Origin: Sinomicrobium weinanense
GTDB lineage: Bacteria > Bacteroidota > Bacteroidia > Flavobacteriales > Flavobacteriaceae
DNA length: 64,000 nucleotides
Reading direction: 5' to 3'
Assembly: GCF_018863395.1 (NCBI RefSeq)
Contig: NZ_JAHKRR010000007.1
Location: 142,078 to 206,077 of the forward strand
Both the position numbers and the translations under genes were made by a program. Below the pieces are notes generated by a model. It saw only the letters and a list, made by a program, of their open reading frames with translations, was not told where the DNA came from and ran no database searches. Shown here piece by piece: positions 16,829 to 25,912 of the stretch; within the stretch, counting starts at the first letter, position 1; the number at the start of each line of letters is the position of its first letter.

Positions 16829-18367
16829 TTACATCACAATTTTATACCGGTTTTTGTCATTTACAGTAAACTCTGTATCCGGTAGCCCTATAAAATCTAC
16901 GGCCACCACATCTCCTTTTGATGCCCTGATCCTGAAATTGCCATCAAAATCAGTTACCGTACCTCGGCCCGTTCCTTTTACCTTAATATTAGCGCCGGGC
17001 AATCCTTTTGAACTGTTTAAAACAGAGCCATACACATACCCGTCATTTTTGGAAAGATCGCGATATGCCTCTACCCTCCGTTCATCCGGGCCTCCTTTTA
17101 CAGGAGCATGTTGTTCATGACCTGAATCTGATAAAAGTTTGAACGTGATCGGAACGGAAAAGGGAACGTTTATCGGTTTGCCTTTCTGCTTTCCGGGGGT
17201 CATATGGGGTAATAACTTTATGATCCGGCGGGCTTCTTCTTCCAGGAACGGGGACGGACCGCGCATTTTAATATCCGTAATATCTCCTTCCTTGTTAATC
17301 GTAAACATTACAGATACCCTGCCCTGAATACCTTGTTCCTGTGCCTTTTCGGGGTAACGGAAATTCTTACGGATGTGTTTTAGCAGACTTTCCTGAAAGC
17401 ATTCCCTGGGGTTTTCGGCATTTTCACATCCGGGAAAAACAGGGACTTCGTCCACGACGGCATAAGGAACATAAACAGAATCCACTCCTTCCGGCACAGC
17501 TTCAGGAGTTTCCGTATCCTTTTCACAGGAACTGTACACCAGCATTCCCAGTACCAGGGGAACCAGTACGAGATATTTGAACTGCCATATCTTTTTGGAT
17601 TTTGATTTTTGTAACATCACTATTCGTTTTTTGATCAATGACGATCTGAAAAACGGATTGATGAATGATATTTTTTCGGTGTGGAACACTTCCTGTAAAA
17701 GCAAACGGTAACTTTCCCTTTTGTCCGGACCGGCCGTCCCTGCATCGGCGATGAACTCGTGCAGTTCCGCCATACGGTTTTGATACATATAGACCAGGGG
17801 ATTAAACCAGAACACTATACGGAGCAATTCGAAGAACAGGAGGTCAATGCTGTGTTTTTCCCGGATGTGGACCAATTCGTGGGCAATGATATGCCTGTGG
17901 TCCTTTTTATAAACTGCTTCGCCCAGGTAAATACTGTTGAAAAAGGAAAATGCGGTATTACTGTCCGGAAGCACCACTTCTTCATAGGCTTTTTGCTTAA
18001 TGATCCTTCCTTTATACCTCAACCGGAATACCCTCCCTATTTTCACGAGAAAAAGCACAAGGCTAAGGGCACTGCCTATGATCAGGACCCATTGCCAGGC
18101 AGGAAGGGAGGTGACCACTGTTGCATTCCGGACACTTTCTTCCGATGCGGGGCCTACGAGGATCTCCGGCAGGGCTATGATATATTCCTGTGGCACGGCT
18201 TTGCCCAGTTTTTCTATTTTTATCAGGGGAATGATGCAGGACAACACCGGGGTTGTCCACAGGTACAAACGGTTCCAGTTAAAGAAGGTTTCTTTTTTGA
18301 GGAACAGGTCGTACACCATCAGAAAAAACAGTTGAAATGCGATGGTTTGCAATAAATAATGGATCAT
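16829..18367 (-). CDS. BlaR1-like M56 membrane peptidase with TonB-C and carboxypeptidase-regulatory-like tail
   Basis: A 512-residue membrane protein. The N-terminal part has several transmembrane helices and the M56 zinc motif HELVH (His163, Glu164, His167) with a downstream ELHEFIADAG. A further helix ends in YSSC near 281. Next come a TonB C-terminal-like domain (FRYPEKAQEQGIQGRVSVMF) and, only in this copy, a carboxypeptidase D regulatory-like segment (VYGSVLNSSKGLPGANIKVKG then TVTDFDGNFRI), the fold that also begins SusC proteins. M56 proteins act as sensor-proteases that inactivate BlaI-type repressors. The first 281 residues differ from the upstream copy at only about 18 positions. 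The tails diverge. Confidence 0.88.
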   Translation of the reverse strand: MIHYLLQTIAFQLFFLMVYDLFLKKETFFNWNRLYLWTTPVLSCIIPLIKIEKLGKAVPQEYIIALPEILVGPASEESVRNATVVTSLPAWQWVLIIGSALSLVLFLVKIGRVFRLRYKGRIIKQKAYEEVVLPDSNTAFSFFNSIYLGEAVYKKDHRHIIAHELVHIREKHSIDLLFFELLRIVFWFNPLVYMYQNRMAELHEFIADAGTAGPDKRESYRLLLQEVFHTEKISFINPFFRSSLIKKRIVMLQKSKSKKIWQFKYLVLVPLVLGMLVYSSCEKDTETPEAVPEGVDSVYVPYAVVDEVPVFPGCENAENPRECFQESLLKHIRKNFRYPEKAQEQGIQGRVSVMFTINKEGDITDIKMRGPSPFLEEEARRIIKLLPHMTPGKQKGKPINVPFSVPITFKLLSDSGHEQHAPVKGGPDERRVEAYRDLSKNDGYVYGSVLNSSKGLPGANIKVKGTGRGTVTDFDGNFRIRASKGDVVAVDFIGLPDTEFTVNDKNRYKIVM

Positions 18368-18429
18368 ATTCTCGTGTTTTATGTTTTCGGTTCTTCCCCT
18401 GATCTTTCCTTTGAAAAACTTATATCAAC

Positions 18430-19833
18430 CTATTGCAGCTTAAATGTGATCGGGATGGAAAAAGGAACATTTACAGTTTCTCCACCTTGTTTCCCCGGTG
18501 TCATTTTAGGGAGCTTTTCAATGATACGTACTGCTTCCTCTTCTAAAAGAGGAGAAGGGCCACGTTTTTTAATGTTCACAATGTTCCCTTCTTTGTCAAT
18601 GATAAACATGACGGACACCCTTCCCTGAATGCCTTGTTCCTGTGCTTCTTCCGGATAACGGAAATATTTACGAACATGCCTCAGCATTTGTTCCTGGAAA
18701 CACGCTCTCGGGTCAGTGGCATTTTCACAGCCGGGGAATATGGGAACTTCATCAATTACGGCGAAAGGGACGTCTGATCCGGATGCGGAGTAATTCAGAG
18801 CCGGGTACTTGTCTTCCAGCTCCATGGCAGCTTTTTCTCCATAGCCGACAACAACCATTTCACTCAACTGCATGACCTCTTTTTTCTCCTGCTCGGTCAT
18901 ATGCTCTTTCTCTGCAATGGTGGCTTTTAACTGTTCTACCTGTGAAGATATAGAAGAGTCCTGTTCCGGCACTGCGGCTTCTTCATTTTCACAGGAGCTG
19001 TATACCAGCATTCCCAACACCAGGGGAACCAGTACCAGATATTTGAACTGCCATACTTTTTTTGATCTCGATTTTTGTAACATAACTATTCGTTTTTTGA
19101 TTAATGATGATTTGAAGAACGGATTGATGAATGATATTTTTTCGGTGTGGAACACTTCCTGTAAGAGCAAACGGTAACTTTCCCTTTTGTCCGGACCGGC
19201 CGTCCCTGCATCGGCGATGAACTCGTGCAGTTCGGCCATACGGTTTTGATATATATAGACCAGGGGATTGAACCAGAACACTATACGGAGCAATTCGAAG
19301 AACAGGAGGTCAATAGTGTGTTTTTCCCGGATGTGAACCAATTCGTGGGCAATGATATGCCGGTGGTCTTTTTTGTAAACCGTTTCGCCCAGGTAAATGC
19401 TGTTGAAAAAGGAAAATGCGGTATTACTATCCGGAAGCACCACTTCTTCATAGGCTTTTTGCTTAATAATTTTTCCTTTATACCTCAACCGGAATATCCT
19501 CCCTATTTTCACGAGAAAAAGCACCAGGCTAAGGGCACCACCTATGATCAGGACCCATTGCCAGGCAGGAAGGAAGGTGGCTACCGTTGCATTCCGGGCA
19601 CTTTCTTCCGATGCGGGGCCTACGATGATCTCCGGAAGCGCTACGATATATTCCTGTGGCACTGCTTTGCCCAGTCTTTCTATTTTTATCAGGGGGATGA
19701 TGCAGGACAGCACCGGGGTTATCCACAGGTACAAGCGGTTCCAGTTAAAGAAAGTTTCCTTTTTGAGGAACAGGTCGTACACGATCAGAAAAAACAGTTG
19801 AAATGCGGCGGTCTGTAACAGGTAGTGTATCAT
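18430..19833 (-). CDS. BlaR1-like M56 membrane peptidase with TonB-C domain
   Basis: A 467-residue paralogue of the gene just downstream: the same membrane/zinc-peptidase region (HELVH and ELHEFIADAG motifs) with about 94 percent identity over 281 residues, then a different linker rich in Glu/Gln that includes VVVGYGEKAA, and a TonB-C-like domain (FRYPEEAQEQGIQGRVSVMF). VVVGYG is the sequence that follows the plug-domain start in many SusC proteins and is unexpected here. Its start codon overlaps the stop of the BlaI-type repressor by 4 bp, a sign of translational coupling. It is the likely partner of that repressor: ligand sensing leads to self- and repressor cleavage. Confidence 0.9.
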   Translation of the reverse strand: MIHYLLQTAAFQLFFLIVYDLFLKKETFFNWNRLYLWITPVLSCIIPLIKIERLGKAVPQEYIVALPEIIVGPASEESARNATVATFLPAWQWVLIIGGALSLVLFLVKIGRIFRLRYKGKIIKQKAYEEVVLPDSNTAFSFFNSIYLGETVYKKDHRHIIAHELVHIREKHTIDLLFFELLRIVFWFNPLVYIYQNRMAELHEFIADAGTAGPDKRESYRLLLQEVFHTEKISFINPFFKSSLIKKRIVMLQKSRSKKVWQFKYLVLVPLVLGMLVYSSCENEEAAVPEQDSSISSQVEQLKATIAEKEHMTEQEKKEVMQLSEMVVVGYGEKAAMELEDKYPALNYSASGSDVPFAVIDEVPIFPGCENATDPRACFQEQMLRHVRKYFRYPEEAQEQGIQGRVSVMFIIDKEGNIVNIKKRGPSPLLEEEAVRIIEKLPKMTPGKQGGETVNVPFSIPITFKLQ

Positions 19834-20198
19834 TTTTCCGGATCTTTGTCGTTAACCTCCTTTAATATGTCTTCGAGTTCCTCCATGCTGATATCGTTCT
19901 TTTTCATAAAAAAGGAAACCATACTTTTAAAGGACCCCTGGAAATAATTGTTCAACAGTTTATTGATGGACTGATTGCTGTATTCCGATTTTTTCAACAA
20001 GGGAAAATACAGGTAGCCCTTCCCCTCTTTTTCATGTCCTACAAAGCCTTTACTTTCCAGTATCCTTACAATAGTGGACACTGTGTTATAAGCTGGTTTT
20101 GGCTCTTCAAATTTTTCTATGATGGCAGCTACATTGGCTTTTTCCAGCTTCCACAATATTTGCATGACCTCTTCTTCGGCCTTCGTTAACTGTTTCAT
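19830..20198 (-). CDS. BlaI/MecI/CopY family transcriptional repressor
   Basis: A 122-residue winged-helix repressor: MKQLTKAEEEVMQILWKLE, then AAIIEKFEEPKPAYNTVSTIVRILESKGFVGHEKEGKGYLYFPLL, matching the BlaI DNA-binding domain, with a C-terminal dimerisation segment where cleavage by M56 partners occurs in the known system. The start at 20198 (ATG) is preferred over a TTG at 20213, which lies inside an operator palindrome. It overlaps the downstream M56 gene by 4 bp. It probably represses its own operon through the three AACTAA-N4-TTAGTT sites upstream. The signal is unknown; in related systems it is a beta-lactam or a cell-wall or envelope cue. Confidence 0.93.
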   Translation of the reverse strand: MKQLTKAEEEVMQILWKLEKANVAAIIEKFEEPKPAYNTVSTIVRILESKGFVGHEKEGKGYLYFPLLKKSEYSNQSINKLLNNYFQGSFKSMVSFFMKKNDISMEELEDILKEVNDKDPEK

Positions 20199-20211
20199 TT
20201 GATGGTTTTTC

Positions 20212-20276
20212 AACTAAACTCTTAGTTTGTTAATACAAATATAACTAAATTCTTAGTTTAAACTAATTTTTTAGTT
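20212..20276. promoter_or_regulatory. Three perfect operator palindromes for the BlaI-type repressor
   Basis: Three 16-bp sites of the form AACTAA-N4-TTAGTT lie directly upstream of the repressor start, at 20212-20227, 20243-20258 and 20261-20276, with centres 31 and 18 bp apart. All six-base arms match perfectly. This resembles the TACA/TGTA or TACTA-type dyads of BlaI/MecI regulators and is the expected place for autoregulation. Confidence 0.85.
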
Positions 20277-20354
20277 AAATTTTTCATTCCCCGGGATATC
20301 CAAAAGTCCTACACCACAGGTTTTTTTGTTACATTAGCATATAAAAGAAAACCT

Positions 20355-20861
20355 ATGGATATTGTTCTGACCATTCTCGGCCTTTTGTGTATGTTAATCG
20401 GTATTCTGGGAAGTATACTGCCCGTATTGCCCGGGCCTCCCATAAGCTGGGCAGGGCTTTTATTACTGCACCTCACCAAGGCCGCCACCCTGAGCTGGTG
20501 GTTTCTCGGCATTACACTTGTGGTGGCCGTTACCATCACTGTACTGGACTATGTGGTCCCTGCAATGGGCACCAAAAAATTCGGGGGAAGCAAAGCGGGA
20601 ATGTGGGGGACAACTATTGGCCTTGTTGTCGGGATCATCGTCCCTATCCCCCTGGGGATCCTTATCGGGCCTTTCCTCGGTGCACTTATCGGTGAAATGA
20701 TCAACAAGGCGGATGGCAAGACTGCTTTGCGGGCGGCTTTCGGTTCTTTTCTCGGTTTTCTCACCGGAACTTTTATGAAACTGGTGGTGACCGTGGTTTT
20801 TCTGGTGCTGTTCCTCGTTAAGATGTGGGATTACAGAACGGAGCTGTTCTCTTTTGGGTAG
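20355..20861 (+). CDS. DUF456 domain-containing membrane protein
   Basis: A 168-residue inner-membrane protein with four to five hydrophobic helices and the DUF456 pattern: GSILPVLPGPPISWAGLLLLH, then DYVVPAMGTKKFGGSKAGMWGTTIG, and IPLGILIGPFLGALIGEM. The glycine-rich helices are typical of the family, whose function is unknown. It is transcribed away from the BlaI/M56 genes, sharing the operator-containing gap, so it could be affected by the repressor. Confidence 0.9.
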   Translation: MDIVLTILGLLCMLIGILGSILPVLPGPPISWAGLLLLHLTKAATLSWWFLGITLVVAVTITVLDYVVPAMGTKKFGGSKAGMWGTTIGLVVGIIVPIPLGILIGPFLGALIGEMINKADGKTALRAAFGSFLGFLTGTFMKLVVTVVFLVLFLVKMWDYRTELFSFG

Positions 20862-20867
20862 GTGTAG

Positions 20868-20902
20868 TTTTGGAGTTCGGAGTCCTGGAGTTTTGGAGGT
20901 TT
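20868..20902. repeat. GGAGTTT-type short repeats
   Basis: Repeated TTTTGGAGTT / CGGAGT / CCTGGAG units follow the DUF456 gene and resemble those at 10124-10147. The rest of the gap to 21030 shows nothing recognisable. Confidence 0.4.
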
Positions 20903-21030
20903 CTCTATTAAACGGTTAACAATTCCATCGCTCTTTTGTTATTGTCTCATTGTTGAACCGGACAGTATTGAGCTTTATACTTCCGTCGCTTATCCTAATA
21001 AGATCAGCAAAAATCATTTGCCTCCAATAA

Positions 21031-21068
21031 AATGCCCCGAAAGCATCTTTCGACACCTCCGGGGCCAT
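21031..21068 (-). terminator. Probable rho-independent terminator of the phosphoesterase locus
   Basis: On the minus strand, GGCCCC...CGAAAG-ATG-CTTTCG-GGGC is followed by ATTTTATT. The inner 6-bp stem is perfect and the outer GCCC/GGGC arms pair with a bulge. It lies about 30 bp after the last gene of the minus-strand locus. Confidence 0.5.
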
Positions 21069-21097
21069 TCAAAAAGCACAGAAAATATAAAACTAAA

Positions 21098-22357
21098 TCA
21101 ATCGTAATCGGCGTATCTTACGGCAAATACACAACGGTTGTCACTGCCGTATTTGGAGGTCTCATATTCGGTTAAGTTCCACAAGTACCCGGTATTTTGT
21201 TCGTAGTACAGATCTTCCGCTCCATGCGGCCAACGATAACGGCCACCATTGGCAGCGCCGTCATAGTAACGCACCAGCCTTGCGGTAGATCCCTGGTATT
21301 TGCTTTTTCCCGTAACGGCCATCAGGGTTGTAGTGCCTTTTCTGTACACGCCCTGCATGTTGTATACCGGACCGTTGTTCCCGGTTTCGTTGTCTTTGGG
21401 CTGTATAACTTCCGGAAGCGGGTTCTGGGTGATCTCTCCCTGTGCATTGACCGGAAAGCCGTAAACCTTCGGAGTCCTGCCATCGGAAGATGTGATATAC
21501 TGTCCTGTCCAGAACCTTTTTTCTGAAGCGGTCCCTTCTCCCAGGGCTATGCATGAATATGGAGAGGCACCATCGATATCGTAAAACCCGGTCTGTGGCA
21601 GGATATACCGGTAGTTAAAGGCTTTGAGCGTACCGTCAGATTCCTTGCCCAGCCGGTTTTTGGAAGCATCGCCCGATACCTCAATGATCTTGTTGAGGTC
21701 AAAAACACGTACTCCGAGGCCGGTAGAAGCCACATAAATTTTCTGATTGTGGTAAGCCACTCCCCCGGCGTGGATACGCACAGGGCCAAACTCCCCCAAC
21801 TGGGTATATGCACTGTCTTCTTTGTAAAAACGGTTGTTCTTGTCCTGTACCAGAAGGATATGCCTGTATTTGATATTGTTCATATCCGTAATATCTACCA
21901 AAGATACCCGAACGCCTTTGTGCTTATTTTCGACTCCGGGTATCTGTGCCGGCCCTATACCATACCAAGTAGTGAGCAGAAATCTTCTTCCTCCCCACTG
22001 GAAACCGGTAATACCCTGCGGCCTCCAGTCCGTGGTCTGTTCGTCCCCGCTGTTCCACTTAAACCCGGTCACCTGGCGGTCTGCGGGAATATTAAATCCG
22101 TATACCGAATTATAACCGCTTTTCGAGGCCGTGCGGTTAAGGTTCAGTTGAACCGGCGTCTTATATCCGTAAGAAGACAGCCGGGAAACAAAACTACTTT
22201 CGTCGGTATAGGAGAAAGTAACATCGTTTGTCGGCGTGCTTACGGAAAATTCCTTACTAACGGGAGCTTCTTCCATTTGGGGCATATCCTGGTCCTGGTC
22301 GGAACAGGAAAGCCCTGCAAGGGCAAAAAAGGCAGTAATCAAATAAGTAGGTTTCAT
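21098..22357 (-). CDS. Lipoprotein of unknown function at the end of the phosphoesterase locus
   Basis: A 419-residue protein with a lipoprotein signal (TYLITAFFALAGLSC) followed by an acidic linker. I do not recognise the family. Repeated short strands with Trp/Gly turns (GITGFQWGGRRFLLTTWYG, AGGVAYHNQKIYVASTGLGVRVFDLNKI, MQGVYRKGTTTLMAVTGKS) suggest a beta-propeller-like surface lipoprotein, and VFDLNKI-type strands are typical of propeller blades; this is by eye only. It is 21 bp downstream of the second calcineurin-like gene and so belongs to the sigma/FecR/SusCD locus. It may bind the substrate or a breakdown product at the cell surface. Confidence 0.6.
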   Translation of the reverse strand: MKPTYLITAFFALAGLSCSDQDQDMPQMEEAPVSKEFSVSTPTNDVTFSYTDESSFVSRLSSYGYKTPVQLNLNRTASKSGYNSVYGFNIPADRQVTGFKWNSGDEQTTDWRPQGITGFQWGGRRFLLTTWYGIGPAQIPGVENKHKGVRVSLVDITDMNNIKYRHILLVQDKNNRFYKEDSAYTQLGEFGPVRIHAGGVAYHNQKIYVASTGLGVRVFDLNKIIEVSGDASKNRLGKESDGTLKAFNYRYILPQTGFYDIDGASPYSCIALGEGTASEKRFWTGQYITSSDGRTPKVYGFPVNAQGEITQNPLPEVIQPKDNETGNNGPVYNMQGVYRKGTTTLMAVTGKSKYQGSTARLVRYYDGAANGGRYRWPHGAEDLYYEQNTGYLWNLTEYETSKYGSDNRCVFAVRYADYD

Positions 22358-22378
22358 CGTTCTTGGGTTTTTAATTTA

Positions 22379-23869
22379 TTATTTTACAGTTTCTTTAAAT
22401 ACATTCCCGAAACGGTCCGTAACCTCCACCACTATATCTGAGGCGGAGGTATCCGGGTCAAAGAAGAACATGTGGTCGGTGAGTTGGGGCTCTACCCATT
22501 TTCTTCTTTCCGGGAGTTCGGGGCCTTCGTGCAGTTTTATACTCATAGGGTCCCTGGCCACCACGCGTTCCAGTTCGCCTTTGCGGATACCGTCTTCATA
22601 CCATACTACTTTCCAGTCCGGGTCCCAGTTCCATACATTGGCAGCCCATCGCCCGGGATGATCGGGGTGTTCTCCTTTTTTATACACCCGGAACTGGTGA
22701 TCTTTATCCAGTCCGGTGGATTTGTACTGCCAGGAAATATCCGAACCTTTTACTTTATACGTTCCGTACCCGCCCGGTGTACCGTCGTGGCATATGGGGC
22801 CGCTCCACCAGGCACCGCATACGGTACCGTGGCAGTGTTCGTAAAGGTTGTCGGCAAGTTTCATATTGTCGTTAAAGTGGGTATGACCGGACATGATATG
22901 GGCCGTAAACGGTTCGAGGAGCTTATACAGGTGCTTCCTGTTGTTTACAATACCTCCTATATGGTCCACGTCCGGATAGCGTTTTACCGAACCGGTATAA
23001 GTAGGGATGTGCAGGGACACCACCACTGTTGTGCCGGGCTCTACAAAGCTGAGGTCTTTTTCCAGCCAGGCGAGCTGCTCTTCGGTGATATAGCCTATGT
23101 ATTTCTTGTCCCTTCCTATGAAAAACACATCGTCGAGCACCACGTAATGCACTTCTCCCCTGTTGAATGAATAATAGGTAGGTCCGTAGAGGCTGTTAAA
23201 AGTTCCCGTGGTCGTTTCATCACTTCGTCCGCCAAGGTCCATATCGTGGTTGCCGATCACCTGGAAGAAGGGAATATCCATTTGTTTTACCATGGCATTA
23301 TAGTCCTTGAACAGCGACAGGTTGTCAAAAACAAGGTCGCCACAACCTATTCCGAAGGTGTTGGGATCGTTGATCTCTTTAACGGTCTTCACCAGGTCGG
23401 GAGTGGCCACAGTGAGCAACTGGCCGGCTTCGTACTCGTTCTGTATCTGTGTATCGGCCAGGACGAGAAAATGGTGGTTTTCATCGGATTGTTCCAGCTT
23501 TTTTAACTTAAAGTGGACATCCTGGGTTTCCCTGTCCCTGGCCAGGGGCTTGAAATAATGGGCAGAACCGTTCTCCAGGCGGTCTATGGCATAACCGGAA
23601 GGTGTACTGATATAGACAAAACCCCTGCCGTTGTTGCTTATAAATTCAAAACGACCGTCGGCATCGGTCTGCACTACGCTTATTCCGTCAGTAACGGAAA
23701 CCCGGGCTATACCTTTGTCACGGGAGGTCACCCTTCCTTTTACTTTTACGGGCCTGTACAGGTCCTGGTCCAGAATGTTGGCATACAGCCCGCCGGGAAA
23801 AAGCCCCAGGGCGGAGACCCCTCCGGTGGCGAGGCCCATTTTTTTGAGAAAATCTCTTCTGTTTTGCAT
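22379..23869 (-). CDS. Tat-exported calcineurin-like metallophosphoesterase
   Basis: A 496-residue phosphoesterase. The N-terminus has a twin-arginine signal (RRDFLKKMGLATGG). Next comes a carboxypeptidase-regulatory-like beta domain (VKGRVTSRDKGIARVSVTDG), then the metallophosphatase core with VLADTQIQ, GCGDLVFDN, QVIGNHDMDLGG, VVVSLHIPTY and IMSGHTHFND, supplying the usual Asp/His/Asn metal ligands of a dinuclear site, and a C-terminal domain common in this subfamily. It should hydrolyse phosphomono- or diesters in the periplasm or on the surface. A paralogue lies directly upstream (52-bp gap). Substrate not deducible. Confidence 0.9.
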   Translation of the reverse strand: MQNRRDFLKKMGLATGGVSALGLFPGGLYANILDQDLYRPVKVKGRVTSRDKGIARVSVTDGISVVQTDADGRFEFISNNGRGFVYISTPSGYAIDRLENGSAHYFKPLARDRETQDVHFKLKKLEQSDENHHFLVLADTQIQNEYEAGQLLTVATPDLVKTVKEINDPNTFGIGCGDLVFDNLSLFKDYNAMVKQMDIPFFQVIGNHDMDLGGRSDETTTGTFNSLYGPTYYSFNRGEVHYVVLDDVFFIGRDKKYIGYITEEQLAWLEKDLSFVEPGTTVVVSLHIPTYTGSVKRYPDVDHIGGIVNNRKHLYKLLEPFTAHIMSGHTHFNDNMKLADNLYEHCHGTVCGAWWSGPICHDGTPGGYGTYKVKGSDISWQYKSTGLDKDHQFRVYKKGEHPDHPGRWAANVWNWDPDWKVVWYEDGIRKGELERVVARDPMSIKLHEGPELPERRKWVEPQLTDHMFFFDPDTSASDIVVEVTDRFGNVFKETVK

Positions 23870-23921
23870 GGTTGTGATAGATTGTGTTTGTGGTTTATAG
23901 TTTCTGTTGTTTCAGGTTTGG

Positions 23922-25901
23922 TTAGCTCATATTCAATGAAAATGCCTTGGGGCGTTCCATACTTTCCGTATTTACATTTCCGAACCGGTCTGTCACTTTT
24001 ATGTTTAATGTAGAATCGGCCGAAGCGGCTGTTACCTTAAACATATGGGTAGTTTCTGTTGTTTTGAAAGCGGATGTAGGTGTTTTACCGTCGTTCACCC
24101 TGAAAGCCTCGTATGACACAATATGCAGCGGGTCGAGGGTTTTTAAGCGGGTTACATCCAGTTTGTTACCGTTTTCGGTGACTTCGATGTCCCATTGGCT
24201 GTCATATCCCCATATATTGATCAGTACTTCGTTTTTTGAACCTGGGGTACCGTATGGCCCTACGTACGGAGCGAGGTCGGCATCGGTGGCATTGGGTGCA
24301 AAATCGGCTGCGGTAATATGGATCTCGTTCAGATCGTAGGCCCTGAACTGATAATCTTCGGGATAGCCCGCACTTTTGTAGCTCCATTGCATATCACTGC
24401 CGTTCATTTTCCATATCCCGTACCCTCCGGGGCTTCCGTCCTTGCAAATATGGTTTCCGGCATACCCGCTTCTGCCGGTCCACCACCAGGTGGCACAAAC
24501 AGCCGCGGTATTGTGTTCCATGATCGAAGGTTCTTCTTCTACGGTATAGTTTACATGAACGTGACCTGACAATACATGGACCGTAGAAAAATCCTTAAGG
24601 CAATCTATCAGTTCACTTCCGTTCATCAGATCGAGCTGGTTGACCTGGTTTCCACCGGCATCAAGCGAAGGCCTTTTATACAAGGGGGTATGCATGGCCA
24701 CCACCACAGGAGTGCTTTTGTCCGTAATTGCGGCAAGGTCTTTTTTTAACCACTCCAACTGGTCCGAAACGATTTTTTCGTTGTAATTGCGCTGACCTAC
24801 ATTTCCTTCACCCCCGCCACTGTTCAGGTATTCCACATCATCCAGTACTACATAGTGTATCTTTCCGAGGTTGAACGAATAATAGGTAGGCCCTATAACT
24901 GTCCTGTATTGGTTTTCCGCATCCCAGTCGTTCGCATGATAAGGGTCGTTGTCATGGTTCCCGATAAGATTGAATACCGGGCAGTTGAGCTTGTTCATAT
25001 ACGGTATATAATCGCTAAGGCCAAAGTTATTATCGTACCAGAACAGGTCCCAGGTCATATCGCCAAGGGTCAGCACATAGACCTTGTTGCCCTCCGCTGC
25101 GTATTTGTCTATGCTGGTATTGACATCGGGCAGTATCCGGTCATTGTATTGGTCCAGGTCGTTGTTCCGGTTGGCCAGGTGCCAGTCGGCCATGGTGATC
25201 ACCACGTGTTTTTCGTTGTTGGTTTCGATCAGCGAGAAATTCTTTTGCTCTGTCGTATCTGCACTACTGCTTAAACGCTTGAAAAACTGGGGGGCATTTC
25301 CGTTATTGACTACTTCGAAATTTCCGGGAACCGATATAAAAACAAAACCTGTTTTTTTAAGTGAAGGGAGGTAGTATCTTCCCTGGTCATCGGTTACCGT
25401 TACTTCATATCCGTCCGAAACCGTTACACCGGGAATTCCCTCGCCATTGGAGTATACCACGCCCTTTACGGTCATCCCTTCGATATCCGGAAGGTCTGTA
25501 TCGGCCATAAGGTTCACCAGGGTGCTGCCCAGCAGCAGGGTGGTCGCTTCCCTGGTCAGGGTAATTTTATAGTTTCCCGTGGCAACTCCTTCGGGGACAG
25601 GGAAAGTCATCGTATCTTCCGTTACAGAAGATACGATGACAGTGTAGGCTGTATTTTCATCAGCAGATGAAGTAAGCGTTATCTGGTCGCCGGCCTGAAA
25701 TCCCTTTCCGTGAAGTGTTACCTCTCCTCCGGCGAGGATGTCCAGGCTTGAGGGGATGATCACTTTGGAGATATTGAGGCCATTGTCCGGATCAAAACTG
25801 TCGTCGTCCTTACAGCCGGAGAAACCGAGCCCGATACCGCTCAGTCCGGCCAGGGTGGTGAGCCCTCCTATTTTTATGAATTTTCTTCGGGTCTGTGTCA
25901 T
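23922..25901 (-). CDS. Tat-exported calcineurin-like metallophosphoesterase with IPT/TIG-like N-terminal domain
   Basis: A 659-residue paralogue of the next gene. A twin-arginine signal (RRKFIKIGGLTTLAG) is followed by Cys in GFSGCKDDD, suggesting a Tat-dependent lipoprotein. Residues about 40-125 look like an IPT/TIG-type immunoglobulin-like domain (LAGGEVTLHGKGFQAGDQI), and a regulatory-like beta domain follows (VKGVVYSNGEGIPGVTVSDG). The phosphatase core shows TMADWHLANR, TLGDMTWD, NLIGNHDNDP, VVVAMHTPLY and VLSGHVHVNY. It is 11 bp downstream of the BACON lipoprotein gene. The enzyme is expected to be anchored on the membrane facing the periplasm or outside. Confidence 0.9.
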   Translation of the reverse strand: MTQTRRKFIKIGGLTTLAGLSGIGLGFSGCKDDDSFDPDNGLNISKVIIPSSLDILAGGEVTLHGKGFQAGDQITLTSSADENTAYTVIVSSVTEDTMTFPVPEGVATGNYKITLTREATTLLLGSTLVNLMADTDLPDIEGMTVKGVVYSNGEGIPGVTVSDGYEVTVTDDQGRYYLPSLKKTGFVFISVPGNFEVVNNGNAPQFFKRLSSSADTTEQKNFSLIETNNEKHVVITMADWHLANRNNDLDQYNDRILPDVNTSIDKYAAEGNKVYVLTLGDMTWDLFWYDNNFGLSDYIPYMNKLNCPVFNLIGNHDNDPYHANDWDAENQYRTVIGPTYYSFNLGKIHYVVLDDVEYLNSGGGEGNVGQRNYNEKIVSDQLEWLKKDLAAITDKSTPVVVAMHTPLYKRPSLDAGGNQVNQLDLMNGSELIDCLKDFSTVHVLSGHVHVNYTVEEEPSIMEHNTAAVCATWWWTGRSGYAGNHICKDGSPGGYGIWKMNGSDMQWSYKSAGYPEDYQFRAYDLNEIHITAADFAPNATDADLAPYVGPYGTPGSKNEVLINIWGYDSQWDIEVTENGNKLDVTRLKTLDPLHIVSYEAFRVNDGKTPTSAFKTTETTHMFKVTAASADSTLNIKVTDRFGNVNTESMERPKAFSLNMS

Positions 25902-25912
25902 TTGTGGCAGGT

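Noticed and set aside
20199..20213. TTG start for the BlaI-type repressor
   Set aside because: It lies partly in an operator palindrome; the ATG at 20198 fits better.
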